NCBI RefSeq assembly: GCF_002104995.1
Contig: NW_024468383.1
Span: 1-27,017 of the forward strand
Direction: 5' to 3'
DNA: 27,017 nt
From: Linderina pennispora
Lineage: Eukaryota > Kickxellomycota > Kickxellomycetes > Kickxellales > Kickxellaceae
In this document: piece after piece, positions 1 through 7,772 of the stretch
How the letters are laid out: every line of letters begins with the position of its first letter
Numbering within the stretch: position 1 is the stretch's first letter
Position numbers and translations under genes: made by a program
Notes under the pieces: generated by a model
Databases searched by the model: none
The model's input: the letters and a program-made list of their open reading frames with translations, nothing else
What the model was told of the DNA's origin: nothing

Positions 1-682
1 ATAAAGTTCGCGACCGCTGACTCGGCAAAGACATCCTTGCTGCTGTCCAATGCACTCATCAACTACGAGGCCATTACTGTGGCCCGCTGTTCCCTGAGAC
101 AAACCCTGAGACGCCGCCCAACGAGGCCGTAGCTCGCAGCACCGAGCCGGCCCCCGCCCAGCCATCTTCGACGGGCAAGCCCGCTCTCTACATTGTCCAT
201 GAGCTCCTGGCCGCTGGCTATGTTCTGGGCGAGCAAGTCATCGCGCGTGCGTCAGTGTTTGATGCTAAGCACAGGATCACCGAGCGCTCGCAGCAGCAGG
301 CCAGGTCGCTTGACTCGCAGTACAAGCTGACCGACTACTTGCAGCAGTGGGACAACAAGTTCAATCTGACCAAGCGTGCAACCGACGCATACAACAAGCT
401 GCAGAGCCATCCGACCGGCCAGAGGGTGCTGTTTACCGTCAAAGACGCATATGACTCGGCCTGGACTTGCGCAACCAGGCGAGGGAGATTGCGGAGCGGA
501 AGCGCGCTGATGGGTCGCCGCTGTTTGGGAAGATTCCCATTCCGCCGGCGCCGGCTGCAGGCCCATCCAACACCAGCCCAGCTGCCGGTGGTCTGGCTGC
601 AGGTCCTGTTAACCCTCCGCCTCCTGCTACCCCAGCGAGAAGGAGGGCACGCGCCGCCAGCAACGCTGCATCGCTTGACTGA
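1..682 (+). CDS. vip1: Vip1-like RRM protein, 3' part only, two apparent 1-base frameshifts
   Basis: The start lies outside the window. Frame 1 at the left edge reads the end of an RRM (KFATADSAKTSLLLSNALIN, then EAITVA), the usual ending of the RRM in fungal Vip1-like RNA-binding proteins. After a one-base loss near 84-92 the frame continues through ALYIVHELLAAGYVLGEQVI and FDAKHRITERSQ, the helical region that follows the RRM in this family. A second one-base loss near 459-462 moves the frame to LDLRNQAREIAERKRADG and a Pro/Ala-rich tail ending in TGA at 680-682. All three segments match one family in the right order, so I read them as one gene. S. pombe Vip1 is the named relative; its molecular role is poorly known. 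The two shifts could be consensus errors or real damage. Confidence 0.6.
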
Positions 683-936
683 ATACCGTTCGCTCTTCAT
701 TCTTTACATGAATATATACAAAGTATGGCACTGTAATCCACCTGGTGGTAAGATGATGTGTCTGCTTTCTATTTGCATATATATCGACTTGGTTGACGTG
801 CGGACATGCCACGGAATCTCTGGAACTAGCTCGCACCGCACCCGCTCTACCATAGCGCCTCAATAACCGTGTGTACTGACATGTGCTTGACAGTTGGAGC
901 TAGAGATGCAACAATAAGAAGGCGCTCTACAAGCTG

Positions 937-2337
937 CTACCTGGTGTATCGCTTTGCTCTCATTACGTGAAGGCTGTGTAAGTGCGACGATGGCGTGCTC
1001 TTGAACGCGCCATACGCCTGCTCGATAGTTCTTGGTACCATGTGTTCCCTGCTTTCTGTGCTGTCACAAAGAAAAATGGCATAAGCCGCCGGATTGTAGG
1101 CATGTGGTGTATCATCCGTAGAACCTCTCTTGGCGATATCCACATACTGGAATTGTTCAAGCGAGGTATGAAGCTGGCTGTAGTGGAAGTCGCCATTCAA
1201 TCCTAATACAAGCGATTTACAGTGCTGTGATATGTATAGCGCCGTCTGGAGCTGCTGCCACGCATCGTATCACTCTGCTGTCGATGAAAACTTATATCCT
1301 GTGGCCAAAACATCGGAATATGCACGTAGTCCAGACTAATACAAGGCTCGGTCTGAATCGGCGAATTCTTTAGAGCATCTGCAGCCATATAGTCCACCGA
1401 TAGCACAAGACTCTCCAGAGTCATTCTGTTTCCACGAAACAGTACATCATTGCTGAAAGGGTAGAATGGGTTACATACTAGTTTTCTCAGTCTGGGAAAG
1501 GGGTCACCAGCTGGTGCATATCTGGAATAGTTAGCGAAATTGGAGGACACTACAACATGCAGCTCTAGGTGCTGTACGTCTGGGTATACATGAGGAATGG
1601 CTGCATCCTTGTCCCAGACCAGCAACGAGCACAGGTCGTGTGAGATTTGACGTAAACAGATTGACCTTAGCGTCTGGGCTTTCCGTTGCACGAGCTCGAC
1701 ATGGAGCATATCGAACATATCGCCTCCAAGTGAAATGCTGCAAAGGCCGATACATGTCGTATTTTACGTCATTGTGCCAATGCCGGATGTCCACCCAAAG
1801 CGCGAGCTCATCCTGTCTGTCGGGAACTGCGTAGGAGAAGATCTCCATGACGCGCTTACAGAATAGTAGAGCCCCCTTGGACCCATACGGGGTAAGGTGG
1901 CTGCATCTCTTCACCTGAATCGATATCTGGTTGACATTTGGAAATGTAATGTTGATGAACAAGAGGCTGCAGAGCAGGTCAGCAGCCCGACCATCAAAGA
2001 TACAATCGAATCTGACACGGACGGTTGCCTGCTTAACAAAGCGCAGAACGCTTTCCTCGGCTGCCAGCTTAATGCTTGGTGTCTGGAGGCAAATTGCGCG
2101 AAGGTCCCATTTCAGGCCAAGGAATATACTTGCATGTTTGTAGAACTCCTTAGCGGCTACGTTCCTTCAGGTCTGGGGCACCTGTAGGAGGGACAGAAGT
2201 GATAGGCATTTCGCATACCCTAGACTGCTGACAATCATGTAGCGAGGAGGAGATTTGGCCAAGGTTTGCAGGAGACAAGATATGATCCGCGTAATAACTA
2301 ACTCGGGCAGGCATTGTGCAGCTGCGAGTCTGTTCAT
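937..2337 (-). pseudogene. Decayed F-box-like / LRR-like family protein
   Basis: The likely start is ATG at 2337 (MNRLAAAQ). It is followed at once by an F-box-like pattern: LPELVITRIISCLL, a spacer, then LLQVPQT-stop-RNVAAKEF. The in-frame TGA at 2167-2169 sits exactly where this family usually has the Trp of a V-C-x-x-W-R motif, so it looks like TGG changed to TGA. The same frame then continues without a break to about 1720. A frameshift near 1712-1720 leads into a leucine-rich stretch including FPRLRKLVCNPFYPFSNDVL. A second shift near 1255-1265 leads to the C-terminal part (LHTSLEQFQYVDIAKRG, then AAYAIFLCDS), ending at 937. F-box proteins recruit substrates to SCF ubiquitin ligases. One nonsense codon plus two frameshifts make a functional product unlikely. 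The lineage-specific family assignment is from memory and unverified. Confidence 0.6.
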
Positions 2338-3908
2338 GTTTAAGAAAGGGCTTGTGCGTAAGCTGAACCTGAAAAGTACAAATACCATGTCGCTTTCTGG
2401 CCGCAAAGATGCTGTCAATTGAAAATCCTTGCGGTTCAGTGGGCAGTGTTATGGCCAGCACTCGAACCAGTTGAGACATTACTACATTGTGGCTATGTGC
2501 CTGCTACAATCGTTCCAAGTATCTGGCATGCTCGCTGCCTGGTATGTGGCATCATTAGCCTCTATTATTACCATGCTTGCAACTTCCAATTCATAAATGA
2601 AGCAATACCGTATTAGTCCGCTCATCTTGTCCACTATTGCCCAGACGATGCGCTTACCGATACTCAGCAGTCATGGAATCCGAACCATGGCATGGACAGT
2701 GGTTCTGAAGCCCAGTGTGCCAAGCTCTGCAAGCCGCAATCGGTCGCATCTGCGCTCGCCGATCGTGATTGGATGTGCTGTTGGCCAGCTCCGTTGTGCC
2801 ACTTTTTCTTGCGAGCCTGAAACACAGCCTCCTGATTTTTCTTCTCTAGCCATTTCTCTGTACTCTTTTTTACTCTACCAGCGCCCATTCGACAATCTCT
2901 GCTTGTCGTTCTCAATTATCTTCTTTCCTGCTCGCTTTAAGGTACTTGTCGCCCGGTGTTCTGTCCTTATTCTTTCAAGACAGTGCAATGTGTGGTCTTT
3001 GAGTCCAAGCAAGCCGCTATTCAGGCTTGTGAAGCCTGGGTATCTTTGTCCTGTCGCTTTATTTTGTCCCGCGCGCACGCGTTTTCACTCGTTTCGTGGC
3101 TGGTGGACGATGCGTTCTCCTGTCTGGAGATAGCCCCTTCCCTCTGCGTCGGTCGGAAGCAGCGGTGGTGGCCGTGCTTTGAGGCGGGGGCTGGCGGGCA
3201 CACGTGCGGGCGTAACTGGCAGTACATCGCGAAGAATGAAAGCGTGGCGGTGTGGCTGCTCTTGAGAGCGCTAGCGCTTTTCTTTGCTCTGCTGGCCGCA
3301 GTTCGCCGGTTACGCACGCAAACTCCTGGCGCGGATCAGCTGCAGAGGGGCGCGATTGGAGCGAAGGGGATGCGGACGCCAGTGGAGGCTCTGAAGCGTA
3401 GTTGCAGCGAGAATGTGCCTAGTGGCGAGCTACTTGGTAGAGCCTACGCAGACCCTCGACTTGACCCTGTCCCCTGCTCTACGTAGCAGCACTGGGCGTT
3501 TTGGCTCGGCCCCTTTGGCTGGTTCTGCAGACTGGATCGCGGACTGGAGCTTGTCTCGCTTTCGCCTGCTGAGAAAACCAGGGCCAACAAGAGCATCCCC
3601 CGTTCATTGCCCCCCCCTCAGCCTGCTGCCGACTAGCCACCTCTGGCTCATTCGCGTGTTTACTCGGAGCCACCGTGCCCAACTGTCGTTCGCAAGTGCT
3701 TATTTCGAAAGGACCGCTCGTGTTTTGCAACCATTGTCTGATTTCTTCCTCTATCTCCAGCTCTCCCGCGTTGCTCATGCTAACACATGCTTCTAACCAC
3801 TGACATCTTACTCCCTCACACTTCTCGCTGAATTACTTCTCCCATTCACACGCATACATCGGATTCTGCCTCGTGTGGAACATAGACCGTCTATCAACAC
3901 GTCAGATC
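2338..3908. other. Gene-free stretch, probable upstream region of the Yra1-like gene
   Basis: No ORF here resembles a known protein. Forward ORFs at 2597-3133 and 2956-3486 have irregular composition, no recognisable domain and overlap each other. A reverse ORF at 3479-3778 begins with an acidic Met-Ser-Asn-Ala-Gly stretch but has no recognisable continuation. The + strand is pyrimidine-rich around 2800-2940 and 3790-3870, as in fungal promoters and 5' leaders, and 3060-3600 is GC-richer than the rest. I see no RNA gene or repeat. Confidence 0.4.
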
Positions 3909-4672
3909 ATGTCCGCCAACCTCGACAAGTCGCTCGATGAGATCATCTCGGAGGCCCCCGCCGCAACGGCGGTGGACGTCGCAGCAACAACAGCAGTGGT
4001 CACCAGTCGAACCGCAGCTCGCCCTACGCCCGCCGCGACGGCGGAGTCCAGAAGCGCGGACAGAAGCAGCAGCAGCAACAGACACTGGCGGCGCAGACAA
4101 TGATGATGAACCAGGCTGCATTCCTCGCTGCCAACACCCAGCAACAGAGCCAGGGCGGCAAGATCCTGGTTGGCAACCTGGACTATGGCGTGACCGAGGC
4201 GGACCTGCGCGAGCTGTTCACCCAGGTTGGCCCAGTCAAGCGTGCCACGCTGAATTTTGGCCCTAATGGTCGGTCGAAGGGCAGCGGCGAGGTCATCTTC
4301 CGGTCGCCAGCGCACGCGGCCCTGGCAGTCGAGCGCTACCATGGCGTGACGCTCGACGGCCGCACCATGAAGATCGAGGTCGCCTACAACCCGATGGCCG
4401 TGCCGATGATGATGCCCACCATGATGCCCGGCGCTGTGATGCAGGGATCGCCGGCTGGCGGCAAGGCGCCGAGGAGCAGTGGCAGAGCCAATGGCGCCGG
4501 ACGGCAGAAGCAGCAGAACGGTCCCGCAAACGGAGGCAAGGGTCGCCGTGGCGGCCACAAGGGCGGTCGTGGCGGCGACCGCGAGAAGCGCCCAGATGCC
4601 ACCAAGGAGTCGCTTGACGCCGACCTCGACACCTACATGAAGGAGACCGAGAAGCCTGCTACCGCCAACTAA
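3909..4672 (+). CDS. YRA1: Yra1/ALYREF-type mRNA export adaptor, one frameshift in a C run
   Basis: The protein begins MSANLDKSLDEIISEA, the N-terminal UAP56/Sub2-binding motif of REF adaptors. After the 5-C run at 3955-3959 the frame must move by one base to continue as an RGG/Gln-rich linker (PRRNGGGRRSNN, then a run of five Gln). It then enters one RRM with RNP2-like KILVGNLDYGV and RNP1-like RSKGSGEVIF. A Met-rich segment (around 4393-4440) and a Gly/Arg/Lys-rich tail follow. The C-terminus carries a second Sub2-binding motif, LDADLDTYM. This order is diagnostic of Yra1/ALYREF, which couples spliced mRNA to the Mex67 export receptor through TREX in the nucleus. One missing C restores the frame, so a homopolymer sequencing error is the simplest reading. 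The start at 3909 is chosen because it opens the binding motif directly. Confidence 0.85.
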
Positions 4673-4749
4673 ACACAAAAAACACAGACCAACACAACTT
4701 TCTCATTTTTCTCTCTCGCTATTTTATATTGACAACATGTTTCTTTTAA

Positions 4750-4761
4750 CCCCCCCCCCCC
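4750..4761. repeat. Poly-C homopolymer, 12 bases
   Basis: An uninterrupted run of 12 C lies in the 3' flank of the Yra1-like gene. Such a run is prone to length errors in sequencing and to replication slippage. No function is implied. Confidence 0.9.
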
Positions 4762-4811
4762 GACATTCACTTGAATATGCTAAGTATGCGGTCATGTGTT
4801 AACACATACTG

Positions 4812-5021
4812 ATGCTCAAGTTCAACATAATCATATTTGTGGCCGCTGTGTATATGACCATCAGTGCAGTTGCTGCGCACCAGAAGCAATGGTCCTCGAT
4901 GCCATCATGGAGGGTAATGTATAGGGCCTCATTACAAGCGCCAGCGAGAGTCACTCCTCAGCGTCTTCAAGGAGTGTTAATGTGGTGCCAGGTGCCTTTC
5001 TTCTGTCAGCACTCATCATAG
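4812..5021 (+). CDS. Candidate small secreted protein, 69 aa, unrecognised
   Basis: The ORF starts at a true ATG. Its first 22 residues look like a signal peptide: Lys at position 3, a hydrophobic core (IIIFVAAVYMTI) and a small-residue end, SAVAA, before HQKQ. The remaining 47 residues are basic with two Cys and have no domain I recognise. A 14-bp perfect palindrome lies just upstream (4794-4807), but there is no clear TATA box. Codon use is less GC-biased than in the neighbouring housekeeping genes. It could be a small secreted protein, the first exon of a longer one, a decayed relic, or chance. The signal-like start is the only real support. Confidence 0.3.
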   Translation: MLKFNIIIFVAAVYMTISAVAAHQKQWSSMPSWRVMYRASLQAPARVTPQRLQGVLMWCQVPFFCQHSS

Positions 5022-6883
5022 CCCACAAAATATACTTAAATAATACGGTGCGTGCCTAAAACGACCTTGGTCAAATGTCAGGGAAGAGGAAACTAGGTAG
5101 CGCGCTCTCCTAGTGATGATTATAAATGTGCTGATAAAACCAAAAGTAAGCGTTCACAAAAATATATTGGAAAAAACAGGAGGAATCCCTGCTGCTAGGA
5201 GCCAGCAAGGGGTGTTTAAGCAAGCGCCGAGTGCGCATACTGAGCCCTCATCTAAGCCGCGTACGGCCCTGGATAAAGCTGCGCCACTCTCAGTAAGTAA
5301 TCCGCCCTGGGTGAGTCGGAACCACCCTAGCGGCACGACAGTTAGTGATATGGTGTGGTGTACCAGACAATCATCTACAACATTGGTATGTAAAGATGTT
5401 TTGTTCCTCTTTGCTTGCTACAGCAGCACCAATATAGAAGTCAAGTATATCATCAAGCTTGTGCAGCTGAATCTGACATTCTCTGTTTCTCTTTTCTTTC
5501 AACTACTCTACATTTCCAATATCCTAATACTAACAAAAATACTTTTACACATTACTCCAACCCTATTTTCACATCAACACTATGTAACAAGTATATTTGA
5601 GCATTGCCCACCAATCGACGACGACACCGGTGATAGCAACATGGCCATCCACGGTGATGCTAACGTGAATGCTGACAGAGCCCGCTGGCGCTAAACCCAT
5701 GTAGGAACGCTTTAGGATACTGCAAAGCTGAGAGGATAGCACTGACTGCGCCAAGGTAACCGGCTCTCTGCACACGCACATTTTAGCTGGCAGTTTCAGA
5801 GTTTAGCATATCTGCATATTCATGGTCCGTGCAGATCAGACCAATGATATACGAAACAGGCTTGTGTATTCGTTCACTACCCGCTATTAAAATGGCATAT
5901 AATTGCTACTTTCAAACGTTCCTGCATATAGGTTAAATAGATTCATGTGCTGCCCAGAGCTGGACGGTCATTGTGTCTACTCGTCACTACATCTATTTCT
6001 CCTCGCTTCATTTTTCTTTTCTTCTTCTTTGTATTTACTGGTAGTAATTCTGAATAGCGTCTTTATGTGTCAGATAGGCATGGTCTCTGGTAGGATTGCT
6101 CGAATATAGTTGGCACATTCGCAAATACATAAGAGTTTGAGGACAATATGTAAAGATATCTGTATTGTATAGTGCAGAATTTACTAGCCACAGGTTTACC
6201 AGTCCCCTGCAACTGCTCAAATACGTTTACTTTCAAGGCACTGTTCTGTAATGTGTATTTAAAAGTAGATGTATGCTATTTGAAAGAAGGAAGGAGTCCG
6301 AAGGCAAGCCGCATAGCGGCCGAAAGGGACCATGCGACCATTGTTAGTCGTGGGCACAAGAAATATGTTTCCTAAGGTCCCATGGATGACAGCACCAGAA
6401 TCCACAATATAGGTGGGCACAGTGTCTAATCAAACTGCGAGAGTTCTGTATATGCCGCAGTACGGAGAGTGCAGCTATGCAGCTTGGGTTCCAAGGTTCC
6501 TGCAAACAGATATCTCGATTGTATCTACATGCCGCTTTCTGTGCCGCTGCTTCTCGTATTTTTAGATCACCAAGATTTCCAAGCATTTGTGCAGGTCTGC
6601 TGAACGGGCTACATGGTCCCCAGTCTATTTTCAGGAGCGGCGGCTGTCTTTGCAGGCGCTTTCTGTGAGCCCATGCATGACATTTTCGGCCGTGCATAGT
6701 CGCACAGAATGAGGATACCCTGAGGTGCAAAATCAAGATGATCGACACATGCTCAGCTTATTAATATCTCTCCTTCTCAGCGCCCGCTGGACCGCACCAC
6801 GCCGCTAAAATTAGCAATCTCCTCGAAAAATCTTGGAAAGGACAGAAGCAGTATCGGAAGATATCCTTGGGGTTCACACAGCG
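5022..6883. other. AT-rich stretch with no supported gene
   Basis: ORFs here (for example 5113-5694 on + and 6344-6748 on -) have irregular composition and no recognisable domain. The stretch contains one copy of a dispersed repeat (6200-6234) and ends at the TATA box of the secreted repeat gene. It may contain old transposon or gene relics, but I could not identify any. Confidence 0.4.
6200..6234 (+). repeat. Dispersed repeat, copy 1
   Basis: This segment matches 8145-8179 at 30 of 35 positions by direct comparison, including 15 identical bases at its right end (AATACGTTTACTTTC). Weaker similarity continues downstream in both copies to a purine-rich GAAGGAGGAAAG-like stretch about 60 bases further on. 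In one frame the two copies read Q-x-x-A-T-A-x-I-R-L-L-S, so this may be a relic of a coding exon or a small mobile element. Confidence 0.5.
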
Positions 6884-6890
6884 TATATAA
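6884..6890 (+). promoter_or_regulatory. TATA box of the secreted repeat gene
   Basis: TATATAA is followed by AG, 133 bases before the chosen ATG at 7023. With transcription starting about 30 bases downstream, the leader would be about 100 nt and CAA/CTT-rich. The in-frame ATG at 6903 would then lie at or upstream of the transcript start, which supports translation from 7023 rather than 6903. Confidence 0.6.
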
Positions 6891-7022
6891 AGCCAGCCCA
6901 CCATGGCTGCTTCATCCTGCTTCAACAACAACATCACCACCTCAAGCTTCACACAAGCAACCTCATTCAAGTATCACATTCATTTTCTGCACTTGCATCT
7001 TCAACGAAAGGCAACTCTGACA

Positions 7023-7772
7023 ATGCGCATCTCTATTGCTACCATCTTCGCCGTTCTCGCTGCTACTGCCGCTGCCAACCAGGCTGGTCCTGCTGACAGC
7101 GACATCTCGACTCCTTTCAACGACCATGCTGCTGGTATCATCGAGCCTGCCGTCGAGACTACTGACGAGATTGACGACTTTGACGACTTTGAGGAGGATG
7201 GCAACCAGCGCGGCTTTGGAGGGTTTGGCAGGGGTCTTGGCAAGCTCGGTGGAGAGGTTGGTTCCGATATTTTCGGAGACCTCCTTGGCTCATTGCTGCA
7301 GGGTGGCTTCAACCAGCGCGGTGGTCGTGGTCGCGGCAGCGGTCGCGGTAAGGACTTCCTCAGCGATCTCGGTGTCGAGCTGATTGGCACTGGTGTTGGT
7401 GCTGGACTTGATGCTGCCATCTACAACCAGCGTGGTGGTCGTGGTCGCGGTAGCGGTCGCGGCAAGGACTTCCTCAGCGACCTGGGTGTCGAGCTGATTG
7501 GCACTGGTGTTGGTGCCGGTCTGGATGCTGCCATCTACAACCAACGTGGCGGTCGTGGTCGCGGTAGCGGTCGCGGCAAGGACTTCTTGAGCGACCTGGG
7601 TGTCGAGCTGATTGGCACTGGTGTCGGTGCCGGTCTGGATGCTGCTATTTACAACCAGCGTGGCGGTCGTGGTCGCGGTAGCGGTCGCGGCAAGGACTTC
7701 TTGAGCGACCTGGGTGTTGAACTGATTGGCACTGGTGTTGGTGCCGGTCTTGATGCCGCCATCTACAACTAG
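7023..7772 (+). CDS. Secreted protein with four identical 38-residue RGG/glycine-rich repeats
   Basis: Starting at ATG 7023 the product is 249 aa. It has a clear signal peptide (MRISIATIFAVLAATAAA), then an acidic stretch (residues about 42-60, including DEIDDFDDFEEDG). A divergent first unit (36 residues, 7203-7310) is followed by four 38-residue repeats (7311-7766) and a final Asn. Each repeat begins NQRGGRGRGSGRGK, a cationic RGG-type segment. A glycine-zipper-like hydrophobic part follows (DFLSDLGVELIGTGVGAGLD, then AAIY). There are no Cys and no KR or RR sites for Kex2 processing, unlike repellent-type fungal repeat precursors. An acidic pro-segment ahead of cationic repeats is the layout of some peptide precursors, but a structural cell-wall or self-assembling role fits as well. 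I do not recognise the family. A TATA box at 6884 supports expression. Confidence 0.8.
   Translation: MRISIATIFAVLAATAAANQAGPADSDISTPFNDHAAGIIEPAVETTDEIDDFDDFEEDGNQRGFGGFGRGLGKLGGEVGSDIFGDLLGSLLQGGFNQRGGRGRGSGRGKDFLSDLGVELIGTGVGAGLDAAIYNQRGGRGRGSGRGKDFLSDLGVELIGTGVGAGLDAAIYNQRGGRGRGSGRGKDFLSDLGVELIGTGVGAGLDAAIYNQRGGRGRGSGRGKDFLSDLGVELIGTGVGAGLDAAIYN
7311..7766 (+). repeat. Four tandem 114-bp coding repeats
   Basis: The units are 7311-7424, 7425-7538, 7539-7652 and 7653-7766. All four encode the same 38 residues. By hand count adjacent units differ at about 8, 7 and 8 positions, and every difference is synonymous. The unit length is a multiple of three, so gain or loss of units keeps the frame. 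Confidence 0.95.

Noticed and set aside
2597-3486. Two overlapping forward ORFs of 178 and 176 codons
   Set aside because: They overlap each other in different frames, use non-standard starts or lack domains, and coincide with CT-rich promoter-like DNA.
3479-3778. Reverse ORF beginning MSNAGELEIEEEIRQWLQN
   Set aside because: It has a true ATG and an interesting acidic start, but the rest is low-complexity and no downstream exon could be identified.
5113-5694. Forward ORF of 193 codons
   Set aside because: No recognisable domain. Half is hydrophobic, AT-driven sequence and the other half is of mixed composition. Retained only as part of the gene-free description.
6903-7022. Longer start for the secreted repeat protein at ATG 6903
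   Set aside because: It lies only 13 bases after the TATA box, so probably at or upstream of the transcript start, and it would bury the signal peptide 40 residues inside the protein.
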